DNA from: Bog-473 sp963701955
GTDB lineage: Bacteria > Actinomycetota > Acidimicrobiia > Acidimicrobiales > RAAP-2
NCBI GenBank assembly: GCA_963701955.1
Contig: OY969694.1
Location: forward strand, 2,170,001 to 2,234,000
DNA: 64,000 bases
Direction of reading: 5' to 3'
In this document: positions 17,241 to 25,998 of the stretch, piece after piece
Numbering within the stretch: the first letter of the stretch is position 1
Layout: each line of letters starts with the position of its first letter
Notes under the pieces: model-generated
What the model was told of the DNA's origin: nothing
Databases searched by the model: none
Seen by the model: the letters and a program-made list of their open reading frames with translations, nothing else
Position numbers and translations under genes: made by a program

Positions 17241-18243
17241 TCAGGTCGTGGCAAGCAGGACCACGACGAAGCCGAGGTAGGCCGCGATGATCACAGCTCC
17301 CGAAGTGCGCCCGAGCCCACGTCCGCTGTAGGCCAGCAAAAGGGTCAGCGCGGTCAGACCGACGTACCATCCCGCCACCAGCACCCCGGTTCCCGAGGGC
17401 CGCGCCAACCCCAGGACTGCCCGCAGGGATCAAGAGGCCGGCGGCCACGTTGATCGAGTTGGAGTTGAGGGCAGTGCTCAGCGTGGCGGCACCGCGACCT
17501 CTCCTGGCCAGGTACACCGCCGAGACCGCGTTGGGCAGACTGGTAACCGCGGCAAGCACAAGTCCTCCCAGGACGATCTCGGGGATACCGAAATGCAGAC
17601 CGAGCGTCGATGCCCCACGCTCCATCGCCACGCTGGCCAGCACCACGATGACCAGCGCGCCGGCAGCAAGAGCCGCGTCGGAACCGGTTCCGCGCCGAGG
17701 ACGGATGGCCTCTTCGAGCTCGGCCTCCTCCTCGACGATCGCCGCCGTGATCCACTTCGACCATGACTCCGGCAGGCGCAAGCGGCGCAAGAGGCTGCGA
17801 TGCGCACCGAGAAGCGCTATGTAGACGAAGAGGACGGCGAGGACCACGCTCAGGCCGGCCTCTGCCGGCATCTGACCGCCCACGCTCAGCAGGCACACCA
17901 CCCCGACAATCATGGCAACGGTCCCTCCCAGGACGACGACCCTACGGTGCAGGTTGATCCGGCAGGCCACCACGGCGCCGAGGCCGAGCAGTGCCGCCAG
18001 GTTGAACACGTTCGAGCCCAGGACGACGCCGGCGCCAACCGCTTGCTGGTGGTGTGCCAACGCGGTCACGGCCGCCGTGATTTCCGGGGTATCAGCCGCC
18101 AGGGCGGCCACCATGCCGAGATTGGCTTCGGAGAACCCCAGGCGCTCGCCGACGCGCTCCAACCGAGTGACCAGTACCCAGCTCGTCACCAGGCTGACGG
18201 CCGCCCCCGAGACGAAGAGGGCGCCTGCGGGCCCGACCGTCAT
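17241..18243 (-). CDS. Na+/Ca2+-exchanger-family membrane protein, with one frameshift
   Basis: The protein has two alpha-repeat motifs of the cation/Ca2+ exchanger family: ADTPEITAAVTALAHHQQAVGAGVVLGSNVFN near residue 50 and VTSLPNAVSAVYLARRGRGAATLSTALNSNSIN near residue 235. Several hydrophobic segments lie between, plus an acidic loop (EEEAELEEAIRP). After AAGLLIPA the frame runs into non-hydrophobic sequence, while the +1 frame continues as VLGLARPSGTGVLVAGWYVGLTALTLLLAYSGRG... to a TGA at 17241. Removing one G in the GCGGGC at about 17420 restores a protein of about 333 residues. The product would exchange Ca2+ or another cation for Na+ or H+. Error versus true mutation is open. Confidence 0.75.
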
Positions 18244-18622
18244 AAGCGGCTAGGTCCGATACGAGGACACCCGACGAGGCAGCGGGCAGGCGACGTGACA
18301 GGTCGGATGGGGAGAACCAGATCGCACATTTCAGCTCCTCGCCCGCGGAGCGCGGATGTGCCGACCAGGCTTCCCGGCTCTCCGTCATTCATCTTACCGA
18401 CGACGGGCTCCCCCGGGTTTGGCTCCGAAACGGATGCACGCCACGTTGTTCCGGTCGCATCGTCCGGCATCTCCGAGAGGAGCTCGCGTGGACATCAGCC
18501 TCGGCACTACCGGCTGGAATCCACGGCGGCAGCCATCATCGGCTTGCAGCGGATGCCCTCGCCTGTTCGCCAGACCGGGCTCTGGAGGCGGTCCAACGAC
18601 CGACGAATCGGGGTGGCGACCA

Positions 18623-18643
18623 GGCCGGCCACTATGGCCGGCC
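18623..18643. terminator. Perfect GGCCGGCC hairpin followed by T-rich bases
   Basis: GGCCGGCC, ACTAT, GGCCGGCC forms an 8-bp stem with a 5-base loop and is followed by GATTCCATTTT. It could act as an intrinsic terminator on the plus strand, although no gene is seen just upstream. Confidence 0.4.
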
Positions 18644-18792
18644 GATTCCATTTTGATCGACACCTTCCACCGGCTGGTCAAGGGCCGGTCAGGGCCGCCG
18701 CTTCGCTCCGTGTCCTCCCTAAGCCTTCGGCTCGTCCTTGACCGACCTTGTCCCATGGTCTTGCCTCGTTCCGACTTCCTCAGAACTTCAGG

Positions 18793-18868
18793 TTGGGACA
18801 GTCAGAATTGTTGAGACACGCCCGTGGAATTCCGGCGTTGCGCTCGCCGATCTGTCCCAACTGTCCCA
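18793..18868. repeat. Cluster of CTGTCCCA motifs near the right att repeat
   Basis: TTGGGACAG at 18793-18801 is the inverse of CTGTCCCAA at 18852-18860, which is directly followed by CTGTCCCAC at 18861-18869. Grouped direct and inverted short repeats close to an att core resemble arm-type integrase sites, but the role is unproven. Confidence 0.35.
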
Positions 18869-19129
18869 CAATTGGGTCCTGCTCCGCCCCGCTGGCCCGC
18901 CTGATTTCATGCGGGCCGCCGGAAGGACCTCCTGACCGGGACTGATTGGGGCTCCGTGGGACTAGGAAGGATCTCCGAAACTTCCCTCGTAATGCGCTAT
19001 TCCCTGCTGTTCTCAACTTGCATAGCTGAGGACAGACTTCGGATCAACCACGTGTTGCCGCTTCTGAGGTGCCACACAAGTCTCATTCGATCCGTCAATT
19101 ACCAGGCGAGGGTGCAGCCTCCAGCATGC

Positions 19130-19165
19130 CTGAGGTCGCTGGTTCGATTCCAGCTAGCCCCACCA
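19130..19165 (+). repeat. Right attachment-site repeat (copy of tRNA-Ile 3' end)
   Basis: These 36 bases equal 8395-8430 exactly and in the same orientation. The bases before it do not continue the tRNA, so this is a partial copy, not a second tRNA gene. Confidence 0.8.
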
Positions 19166-19301
19166 GAGAATCCCCAGGTAGAACCGTATATTGCGCCCGG
19201 CGACACCAACCGAGCGATACGTTCTTCCAACAGATTCCTAGGCCCCTGCCTGAGTCAAGTAGAGGCTCGACGAAACGGTCCAGGTGAGGCTATCCACCGC
19301 C

Positions 19302-19745
19302 CTAGGAAACGTAAGCCCGGCCGGTCATCTCGAAGTCGACGACCTTGCGACGATGGGCGAGGCCCACGTGGATCCTCTGTCCACCGACGCGGTGCTCCCG
19401 ACCCGAGGACTCCTGGGGGATCCGGGCTCCTTGGAGGCGTTCGCGCTTGGTGGGATCGAGGACGCAGGGGAACGATCGGATGGCCATCCTGTCGCGGACG
19501 ATGTGGCCGACGTCGCCCTTGAGATGGATGCGCACCCGATGTCCGGCCAGGTCGGCCTCGACGGGGAACGGCATGCCGCCTCCTGGGCTGCCTCGAGGGA
19601 GGCGGTGGGCTTCATCCGGTTCGACGACGGGTTGCTTGTGTTGATCATGCCGCCTGACGGTCAAGCGCTGTGAAGTCGTTCTTCGTAATGGGCGAGGCTG
19701 AGGTAGCCGAGCGTCGAGTGCAGCCGGCGCGTGTTGAGGGCCAGT
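19302..19745 (-). mobile_element. Transposase remnants (IS3-type end and a transposase C-terminal-like piece)
   Basis: On the minus strand, NTRRLHSTLGYLSLAHYEERL ending at 19661 is the typical C-terminus of an IS3-family OrfB, cut off after about 25 residues. Downstream, 19302-19600 reads PVEADLAGHRVRIHLKGDVGHIVRDRM and VGGQRIHVGLAHRRKVVDFEM, beta-rich pieces resembling the C-terminal domain of IS481-type transposases; this second assignment is weaker. No catalytic DDE core or terminal inverted repeats are seen, so these are dead fragments just outside the island's right repeat. Confidence 0.5.
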
Positions 19746-19812
19746 CCAATGGCGGCGAGCGTGGGCACCGGGCCGCCCCCAGGGAAGAGTGGAGACAGCA
19801 CGGTGCCACGAC

Positions 19813-21060
19813 TCACGACGACGGCGCTGTCTCCGTGTGCGTTCCTGCGATGTAGGACCCGCACACCGGCTGCTTGTCAAGGAGCACGAAGCTGGACTTC
19901 TCCGCTTTCTCGAGCCAGATGCAGTTCGAGGGTGGTTCGTGCCCGAAGATGGTCTGGAAGTCGATGTTGTAGGGCAACATCCCGTCGTCGTTCCAGACCT
20001 TGATGTTCCGGATGGCCTTGTCCACGCTGGCGTGTGTCGGATTGGATCCCGCCGTCTCTAGCCCCGTGATCATGAGCTCGGTGTTGGCCCAGACCTCGCT
20101 CTGGGCCAAGTCGGGGAAGTTGCTCTTCGTCCACCCTGCGTATTTCATCAGCGCAGCCTGCATCCGCTGGGTCCCGGCGTTGGGTATCGAGAAGGGGCGG
20201 AAGATGGCCATAAAGGTGGCACCTTGGACGCTTTGCCATGCCGGAGTCTTGGGAAGCGTGTCGCTGTAGCCGTCGGGCAGGTAGATGTGCTTGGTGGGCA
20301 CACCGGCTTGCTTGTACGCCGTCACCAGAGCGATGTTGGACGCGCTGTCGAGGTTGGACCACATCCAGTCGACGTTGTTCTCCTTGGCGACGAGGGCATC
20401 GGGCCCGAAGTTGTTGCTGCCGCCGTAGGGCACCGAGTTGTTCTGGACGACAACCTTTGCTGAGGAGTCGGCCCTGGCCAGAGAATAGGTCTGAAGGTTG
20501 TTCCCCTGCGCGTTGACGTTCAGCGTGTAGAGCGCGACTCGCTTGGCACCGTCGAGCTTGGCAAGTTTCCCGTAGAGGGTGCTGATCGGCGCAGTGGGAT
20601 CGACGCTTCCGTCGTCTCCGGCGAACATGTTCTGGTTGTACGGCTTCTCACCCCACTCCTTGCCGTCGGCGTAGAACCCCGTGACCGGGACGCCGGCCTG
20701 ATTGGGGTACTTGGCGACCAGGTCCATCAAGAACGTGTTGGACACGATGCCGATCGCCCCATTTGCGATGGCCTCTTGGACCCCCGTAGCCGCGGAAGCC
20801 GGGCTGGTCTGTGTGTCGATGATCGTGCCCACCAACTTGTGGCCGTTCACGCCCCCTGCTGCGTTCTGTGCCTCAATGGCAGCATTGAAGACCGCATTGG
20901 TGCCGCCATTTCCCGACCCACCAGGGCCAGTGACGTCATTGAGCAAGGCGATCGTCAGTGGCGCGGCCGTGGCCGTGGCGCTGAGCCCCCCGATCATGAG
21001 CGCCGGCAGCCCGATAGCGGCCGCCAGTGTTGAAGTGACAAGTGCTCGGACAGGTCGCAT
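19813..21060 (-). CDS. Branched-chain amino-acid-type (LivK-like) ABC substrate-binding protein
   Basis: A 415-residue secreted protein with a signal peptide (ALVTSTLAAAIGLPALMIGGLSATATAAP). It has the periplasmic binding protein type I fold: TIALLNDVTGPGGSGNGGTNAVFNAAIEAQNAAGGVNGHKLVGTI at the N-terminus and TFMAIFRPFSIPNAGTQRMQAALMKYAGW later. It probably binds an amino acid, organic acid or aromatic ligand outside the membrane. No LivHMGF permease or ATPase genes are in the window, so it must share a transporter or act as a stand-alone sensor. It is the last gene of the minus-strand series after the SDR and Ldh_2 genes and may supply their substrate. Confidence 0.82.
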   Translation of the reverse strand: MRPVRALVTSTLAAAIGLPALMIGGLSATATAAPLTIALLNDVTGPGGSGNGGTNAVFNAAIEAQNAAGGVNGHKLVGTIIDTQTSPASAATGVQEAIANGAIGIVSNTFLMDLVAKYPNQAGVPVTGFYADGKEWGEKPYNQNMFAGDDGSVDPTAPISTLYGKLAKLDGAKRVALYTLNVNAQGNNLQTYSLARADSSAKVVVQNNSVPYGGSNNFGPDALVAKENNVDWMWSNLDSASNIALVTAYKQAGVPTKHIYLPDGYSDTLPKTPAWQSVQGATFMAIFRPFSIPNAGTQRMQAALMKYAGWTKSNFPDLAQSEVWANTELMITGLETAGSNPTHASVDKAIRNIKVWNDDGMLPYNIDFQTIFGHEPPSNCIWLEKAEKSSFVLLDKQPVCGSYIAGTHTETAPSS

Positions 21061-21247
21061 GTCCCCCCTTTGGAAGGGTTCGACTCCAGAACCCCCTCGA
21101 TGTCAAAGACGCCAGCATCTCGCGAGAGCCAGTGAGACATTCATAGTCAATTCTGCGGTGATGATCAACCCTCCATCCACTATTGGGGTCTGCGCGACGG
21201 TGCGCTTCCCGAGACCCGCCCGCCCACAGCTCCGACCTTGGCCACGG

Positions 21248-22366
21248 TCACAAACCCGGACGTTGGGCCTCGTCAGGATCGGGGAAGTCCACTCCGATCT
21301 CCGAACCCAGTGATCGAAGTTCCGCGACGATGCCCGGTGCAAGCGGGATGCCATTGGCAACGCGCTCGGTCCTACATCTGGCTCGCCGTTCTCCAGGAAG
21401 GAGGACGCGTTCACCGGTCGTCGATGGCACTTCGTGGACGTAGTCGGCCAGCCGTCGCATTTCGACGACGAAATCGGTCGGCTCTATGAAGAGGTCGAGC
21501 CGCCACACGGCGAACCACTGGCCGTGCACCCAATCCCCCGATCGCCCCCCGGTCGGCTGCCACAGACCCGACCCGGTCCCGGCCAGGATTGAGAGTGCGT
21601 CCACCATGAGGGCCAGTCCGTAGCCCTTGTGCCGAGCAGCTTGACCGCCCAAGAGGTCGAAGGAGCCGCCCGCATGACGTGCGTTTGCGTCGGTGGTCGG
21701 CTGTCCCGTGGCGTCGAGGAGCCATCCCTCGGGAACGGGTTCGCCAGCCTTGCGGGCGAGGAGAATCTTGGCCCCTGAAGCCGTGGTCATGGCGATGTCG
21801 ACGACAAGCGGCGGACCGCCGCCGACCGGCGCGGCGAAGGCCAGCGGGTTCGTGCCGACAACCGGCCGGAGGCCGCCGGGCGGAAACGCACCAGCCGGGG
21901 TGTTACACGCGACCATGGCCATGTGCCCTCGTCTGGCCGCCATCTCGGCGAAGTAGCCGTTGGCACCAAAGTGCCGTCCGTCTCGAACGGTGATCATCCC
22001 GATGCCCGATACCTCGGCCTTCGCAACGGCAGCCTCCATTGCCCGATAGGCAATCAGCGGACCGAATCCTCCTCCCGAATCCCATGCGGCAGCCACGGGG
22101 GCATCTCGAAGAACGGTGATCTCGGGACGTGGGTTGACATGTCCGCTGCGCAGCCCACCCACGTAGTGCGGGTTCTTGGCAAGGTTCACGATGCCGTGGT
22201 CGTCGACGCCGCACAGGTCGGCATCGACGAGAACCTCGGCGCCGATGGCGGCATCGGCCGCTGGAAGGCCGAAGTACTCGAGCACCGAGGCGACGTACCG
22301 GAGGACGCCGTCGCTCGGATAGCGGGGGAGCGGGGGGGTGGGCTGCTGCACCTCCTCCGAGGTCAT
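21248..22366 (-). CDS. Malate/L-lactate dehydrogenase (Ldh_2 family) oxidoreductase
   Basis: A 372-residue protein of the Ldh_2/MDH2 NAD(P)-dependent 2-oxoacid reductase family. Matching segments are VLVDADLCGVDDHGIVNL, the catalytic-region GRHFGANGYFAEMAARRGHMAMVACNT, GGLRPVVGTNPLAFAAPV, and MTTASGAKILLARKAGEPVPEGWLLDATGQPTTD. The final part (RHKGYGLALMVDALSILAGTGSG) closes the active site. It interconverts a 2-hydroxy acid and a 2-oxo acid. Its ATG overlaps the stop of the upstream SDR gene by four bases, showing translational coupling. Substrate is unknown. Confidence 0.85.
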   Translation of the reverse strand: MTSEEVQQPTPPLPRYPSDGVLRYVASVLEYFGLPAADAAIGAEVLVDADLCGVDDHGIVNLAKNPHYVGGLRSGHVNPRPEITVLRDAPVAAAWDSGGGFGPLIAYRAMEAAVAKAEVSGIGMITVRDGRHFGANGYFAEMAARRGHMAMVACNTPAGAFPPGGLRPVVGTNPLAFAAPVGGGPPLVVDIAMTTASGAKILLARKAGEPVPEGWLLDATGQPTTDANARHAGGSFDLLGGQAARHKGYGLALMVDALSILAGTGSGLWQPTGGRSGDWVHGQWFAVWRLDLFIEPTDFVVEMRRLADYVHEVPSTTGERVLLPGERRARCRTERVANGIPLAPGIVAELRSLGSEIGVDFPDPDEAQRPGL

Positions 22367-23334
22367 GGCGCTTCCGAGTGCGACGGCGCCTCTGCGGAGG
22401 GCGGGCGGTGACGGAGCAGGTCGGGGTAGGGGGTGTGGACCCGATGGAAGTCGAACGGGTCAGGCCAGGCGTTCTTGGCGTGAAAATCCTCGTCGAACCA
22501 GATGTGCTCGAGGATGTCGTTCGGTTGCCAACCCTCGAGAAGCGTCCGGTTCTCCCAGTCGTAGACCGGTCGCTGGAGTTCGACCAGGAGCTGAAGGCTG
22601 TAGGCGATCCGGCCGGTCAGGACGGAGGGGTCGCCGGTGAGAAGTGCATGACCGGCCTCGACCATGGTCTCGACCGGCTCTTGGATCTCGGCCAGAGGAA
22701 TGAGTGAGGACCTGGTCGTCATGGGCTTGAGGATGGAGATCTGCGGCGTCAGCGCGTTGACGGCGATGACGCCCTCGTTCTCGCCCGCCGCAGCGAGCGT
22801 CAGCCGATTCAGTGCCGCCTTGGTCGCCCCGTAGATGGCGCTGCCGTCCTTGGCCTTGTAGGCGAAGGGCGGGCCCGGCGGGAGCTCGCCACTGAAACTG
22901 GTGAGGTTGAGGATCCAGCCTCGGCCACGTTCACGCATGCCTGGGATCACCTGGCCCATCAACAACCACGGTGCCCACAAGTTGACCTCCGCATACCACC
23001 GAAGTTCTTCAAGCGTGAACTCGTGGACCGGCTTCAAGATGTGGGCAACGGCGTCGTTCACCAAGATGTCGATCGGTCCGAACGCTTCTTCCGTGCGTTG
23101 GACCAAAGATGCCCGGCCACCTTCGGGCTCACCGAGATCCGCGGGCATCACCAAGACTTCGCCCCCGATGGCGTCGATGCGCGACTTCGTCCGGTTGAGG
23201 CCCTCCAGTGACCGCGCCGTGATGCCGACCTTCGCACCCTCGGCGGCTAACCGCACGGCCAGACCGGTGCCCGTTCCCCCCTGGCTGGCGCCCGTGACCA
23301 GAGCGACCATTCCCTGACAGCTTCCGCTTTGCAT
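22363..23334 (-). CDS. Short-chain dehydrogenase/reductase, long C-terminal extension
   Basis: The ATG at 23334 follows GGGAGG with seven bases between and gives 323 residues. The cofactor loop is TGASQGGTGTG, LVNDAV replaces the usual NNAG-type segment, and the catalytic pair is YGATK (Tyr and Lys). A C-terminal extension of about 80 residues (YDWENRTLLEGWQPNDILEHIWFDEDF...) is unusual for SDRs. It is coupled to the Ldh_2 gene. A perfect 11-bp inverted repeat lies about 60 bases upstream, so this appears to be the first gene of a MarR-regulated unit. Confidence 0.82.
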   Translation of the reverse strand: MQSGSCQGMVALVTGASQGGTGTGLAVRLAAEGAKVGITARSLEGLNRTKSRIDAIGGEVLVMPADLGEPEGGRASLVQRTEEAFGPIDILVNDAVAHILKPVHEFTLEELRWYAEVNLWAPWLLMGQVIPGMRERGRGWILNLTSFSGELPPGPPFAYKAKDGSAIYGATKAALNRLTLAAAGENEGVIAVNALTPQISILKPMTTRSSLIPLAEIQEPVETMVEAGHALLTGDPSVLTGRIAYSLQLLVELQRPVYDWENRTLLEGWQPNDILEHIWFDEDFHAKNAWPDPFDFHRVHTPYPDLLRHRPPSAEAPSHSEAP

Positions 23335-23391
23335 GGTGTCCCTCCCGTTCAAGCGACTCGACGCCACACCCGCGGGAGCATATCCATTGTG

Positions 23392-23426
23392 AGATAGATC
23401 ATGAATGGAACATTGATGATCTATCT
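23392..23426. promoter_or_regulatory. Operator-like perfect 11-bp inverted repeat
   Basis: AGATAGATCAT (23392-23402) and ATGATCTATCT (23416-23426) are perfect inverses separated by 13 bases. The site lies between the MarR gene and the SDR gene, and is the best candidate for the MarR binding site. Confidence 0.6.
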
Positions 23427-23503
23427 GATGGCTGGAGGCGCTGCGACGAGTGACATGCGAATGCGCCGAGCGCGGCAGAGACGGGTTCTCGGCAGCGCTC
23501 GGC

Positions 23504-23935
23504 CTACGGGGTCGGGAAGGGGGCGGCGGCGTTCACCACCTTTGAGAGGAGGCGCTCGAGCGTGGTCCTCTCTTTGGTCGTGAGCGGTGCCAAGAACTCC
23601 TCCTCGATCTCCCCTACCGCCTCCTCAGCCTTGCCGATGGCGGCAAATCCGTTGGACGTCAACTCGACGAAATGACGACGCCGGTTCATCGGATCTCGCA
23701 CGCGGACGAGCCATCCTTCGGCCTCAATCCGATTCAAGAGGATGACCAGGTTGTTCGCGTCGATCATCAGCGCTTCGATCAACTCTTGCTGGGTCACGCT
23801 CTCGTGGTCGCGAAGGTACGAGAGGAGCAGAAAGTCCCTCATGCGCATGCCGAGATTGGCCTCCGGTGTGTGCCGATAGACCAGACGAGTCAGAAGCGTC
23901 ACCAGCAGAGTGACCGGTGCGCCCCTATCACTCAC
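23504..23935 (-). CDS. MarR-family transcriptional regulator
   Basis: A 143-residue MarR protein with GTG start. The winged helix is VTQQELIEALMIDANNLVILLNRIEAEGWLVRVRDPMNRRRHFVELTSNG, with the DPxNRR wing typical of the family. It lies directly upstream of the SDR, Ldh_2 and binding-protein genes on the same strand, separated by a perfect inverted repeat, and is divergent from the amidohydrolase at 24264. It probably represses one or both units and responds to a pathway substrate. Confidence 0.85.
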   Translation of the reverse strand: MSDRGAPVTLLVTLLTRLVYRHTPEANLGMRMRDFLLLSYLRDHESVTQQELIEALMIDANNLVILLNRIEAEGWLVRVRDPMNRRRHFVELTSNGFAAIGKAEEAVGEIEEEFLAPLTTKERTTLERLLSKVVNAAAPFPTP

Positions 23936-24263
23936 GAACGACGATGGTACACGTGAGTCTTTGCGAAGGGTGCTCGTGACCGAGTTGCATCATCGGACCA
24001 TTGACACTCAATAATGCGATGATTAAGGTTCGTCAATCAGGGTAGTGGGTGGACCATCGCGTACGCCGTCAAGGGCGGCGGCCCACAAAAGCTGAACGAA
24101 GATATTGGGGAGCCCGCAGCGTGGCGGGATGGTGAGTCAGATTCGTGGTTGACGACGTCCCAGGCCGTGGCGGGCTTCTGTCGGCTCATGCCGTCGATTC
24201 CTCCATTACGACTCCGACGCTCCTGGTGACCTGAATTTTCGTACAAGTCGAAGGAGAAACGAC
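23936..24263. promoter_or_regulatory. Divergent promoter region with inverted repeat
   Basis: This 328-base stretch separates the MarR gene from the amidohydrolase and has no gene. ATCATCG (23989-23995) and CGATGAT (24017-24023) form an inverted repeat that flanks TTGACA (24001-24006), a good -35 hexamer for the plus strand. AGGAGA lies shortly before the ATG at 24264. Confidence 0.45.
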
Positions 24264-25658
24264 ATGGACGACAATCTCATCATCATTTCCTCCGATGGCC
24301 ATGCGGGAATTCCCAAGGAACTCTGGTCCGAGTATCTCGACTCGAAGTACCACGACCTGATTCCGAGCCTCCACCAAGACAACGCCATCTACCCAGTGGC
24401 GACGGCGCTTCTCGGCGCCAAGAAGACCGGTGGCGCGCCGTTTCCCGAGCACCTCGAGGTCCAGCGGAACCACTGGCACGGACTCTACGACCCCGTCCTG
24501 AGAATGGCCGATATGGACCGAGAAGGAGTGACCGCCGAGTTCATCTTCCATGGCGACTCCCGGCTTGGAGATCTGTTCCACAACGGGACCAATCGCCGAT
24601 ACTCTCTCGACGCCTGGGAGGCGGGAGCGCATGCGTGGAATCGCTGGGCCGCCGACGCCTTCGGCTTCGCCCTCGATCGATTCCTCGTGACCGCCGCTGT
24701 CGGCCCGTGCGTCGACATCGAAGCGGCCGTGGCGGAGATCCACTGGATAGCGGATCACGGCTTCACGGCGACGTATTGCCCCCACTACATGACACACCGA
24801 GGGCTTCCGCCCCTCTACGACGAGTATTGGGAGCCTTATTGGAAGGCATGCGTCGATCGAGGGATCGCTCTTGTGGTGCATGCCGGCTACGGGACCGAAC
24901 AGGGCGTGGTGTTCAAGGTCATCGAGAACATCTATGACGATGCCGCCAAAGCCGCTGGCAGTACCGACGTCGAGAAGATGCTGAAGCACGCCGACGCAGT
25001 CAGTGAGGAGTGGTCGCAGTTCTTTTTCAATTGGACAAATCGCAACGTCGAATCCCGGCGTCCCCTGTGGCAGCTGACGTTGGGCGGCGTGTTTGACCGT
25101 TATCCGGATCTGCGGCTGATGCTGACCGAGATTCGCCTCGATTGGATTCCGGCCACCTTGCAGTATCTCGACAAGATCTGCGATGAGCGTCGCGATGATC
25201 TTCCCGTGACGAAGCGCCCGAGCGAGTATTGGCATACAAACTGCTTGGCTGGAGCCTCGTTCATTCACAAGGTCGAAGTGGAGATGCGTCACGAGGTCGG
25301 CGTCGACACGATTCTCTTCGGTCGTGACTACCCGCACTTCGAAGGTACCTGGCCCCACACCACGAGGTGGCTCCAAGATGCCTTCCATGGTGTCCCCGAA
25401 GGCGAGCTCCGAAAGATGCTCGGCGAAAACGCGATCGACTTCTTCCATTTGGACCGAGACCGCCTGGCCGAGATTGCGTGGAGGATCGGACCCAAGGCTG
25501 GGGATATCAACGCGACGGATCCTCAGATTCAGCCGGAGCTCATGGACAACTTTGCAGCTCGCGGCGGATACCTCAAGCCCTCCGAAGGAGACGAGCGAGT
25601 CCCGGCGCTTGCGCCGCTTGTGGAGCATGACCTCGACGTCGTGGCGGCCCGAAGCTGA
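24264..25658 (+). CDS. Amidohydrolase-2 family metal-dependent hydrolase/decarboxylase (DGH type)
   Basis: A 464-residue TIM-barrel protein of the amidohydrolase-2 (ACMSD-like) group. The N-terminal metal motif is SSDGHAG (Asp 11, His 13) in place of the usual HxH. A later ligand is in LVVHAGYG (His 206), and the C-terminal catalytic Asp is in LFGRDYPHFEG (Asp 355). Other conserved parts are RMADMDREGVTAEFIF and GLPPLYDEYWEPYWKACVDRG. Relatives hydrolyse or decarboxylate cyclic carboxylic acids; the substrate here is unknown. It is divergent from a MarR gene and very similar in layout to the frameshifted gene at 53669, which is also next to a MarR gene. Confidence 0.82.
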   Translation: MDDNLIIISSDGHAGIPKELWSEYLDSKYHDLIPSLHQDNAIYPVATALLGAKKTGGAPFPEHLEVQRNHWHGLYDPVLRMADMDREGVTAEFIFHGDSRLGDLFHNGTNRRYSLDAWEAGAHAWNRWAADAFGFALDRFLVTAAVGPCVDIEAAVAEIHWIADHGFTATYCPHYMTHRGLPPLYDEYWEPYWKACVDRGIALVVHAGYGTEQGVVFKVIENIYDDAAKAAGSTDVEKMLKHADAVSEEWSQFFFNWTNRNVESRRPLWQLTLGGVFDRYPDLRLMLTEIRLDWIPATLQYLDKICDERRDDLPVTKRPSEYWHTNCLAGASFIHKVEVEMRHEVGVDTILFGRDYPHFEGTWPHTTRWLQDAFHGVPEGELRKMLGENAIDFFHLDRDRLAEIAWRIGPKAGDINATDPQIQPELMDNFAARGGYLKPSEGDERVPALAPLVEHDLDVVAARS

Positions 25659-25740
25659 CGGTTCAACGGGATCGGAGGAGTCACGCTTGCGGCGAGCGGC
25701 GGAATGCTCCGCACGGATTACTCGGAGGTCGTCATGACCA

Positions 25741-25860
25741 AGAAGCTCGAGGTGTCCCGGAGCATTGCCGTGAGCCGGGGAAGTATCTGACCCCGGACGC
25801 TCGCCGGAGGGCCGTGGCCACCCTCCAGGAGCGTTTCGGGATCTTGAGCGTCCCGCGAGG
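25741..25860 (+). mobile_element. Possible IS3-type transposase fragment
   Basis: One frame reads GKYLTPDARRRAVATLQERFG from about 25781 to 25845, similar to the start of IS3-family OrfB proteins. The following recognition sequence of that family is absent and the upstream frame stops quickly. It is a fragment at best. Confidence 0.3.
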
Positions 25861-25998
25861 GCTTCCCACCGACCCGACGAGTTCGGGGCCCATGACGATC
25901 AAAGCGTTCGTATGCCTCTGCGCCAGGAACGGTCCCGACCTGGGCTCCGGGTCCCATGCTCAGCCGGAGCGTCCAACCATATGGAATGCTCGCGGGAG

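Larger units (their letters stand above)
18244..19129. other. 886-base gene-free stretch at the right end of the island
   Basis: No reading frame here looks like a real protein, and I found no integrase remnant. It does contain a perfect 8-bp hairpin (18623-18643) and a cluster of CTGTCCCA motifs (18793-18868), described separately. Confidence 0.55.
8395..19165. mobile_element. Putative genomic island integrated at tRNA-Ile, about 10.7 kb, no integrase seen
   Basis: The region is bounded by an exact 36-bp direct repeat of the tRNA-Ile 3' end. It holds a broken SCO1 gene, two related MarR regulators, a ClC channel, a prepilin-like gene, a WhiB-type gene, a collagen-like gene, two small membrane protein genes, and a frameshifted Na+/Ca2+-type exchanger. 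No integrase, relaxase or replication gene could be found. The 886 bases next to the right repeat are gene-free and contain repeated CTGTCCCA motifs. The element may have lost its integrase, may be mobilised in trans, or the repeat may be a remnant of a larger event. The repeat is directly seen; integration is inferred. Confidence 0.65.

Noticed and set aside
18244..18390. Possible metal riboswitch before the cation exchanger gene
   Set aside because: I could not fit the sequence to the Mn2+ (yybP-ykoY), Mg2+ or Ni/Co riboswitch cores with confidence.
19100..19165. Second tRNA-Ile gene
   Set aside because: Only the last 36 bases match; the D arm and anticodon arm are missing, so it is an att-type copy.
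24186..25628. Long minus-strand frame of 480 codons
   Set aside because: Antisense to the amidohydrolase at 24264; no domain in its translation.
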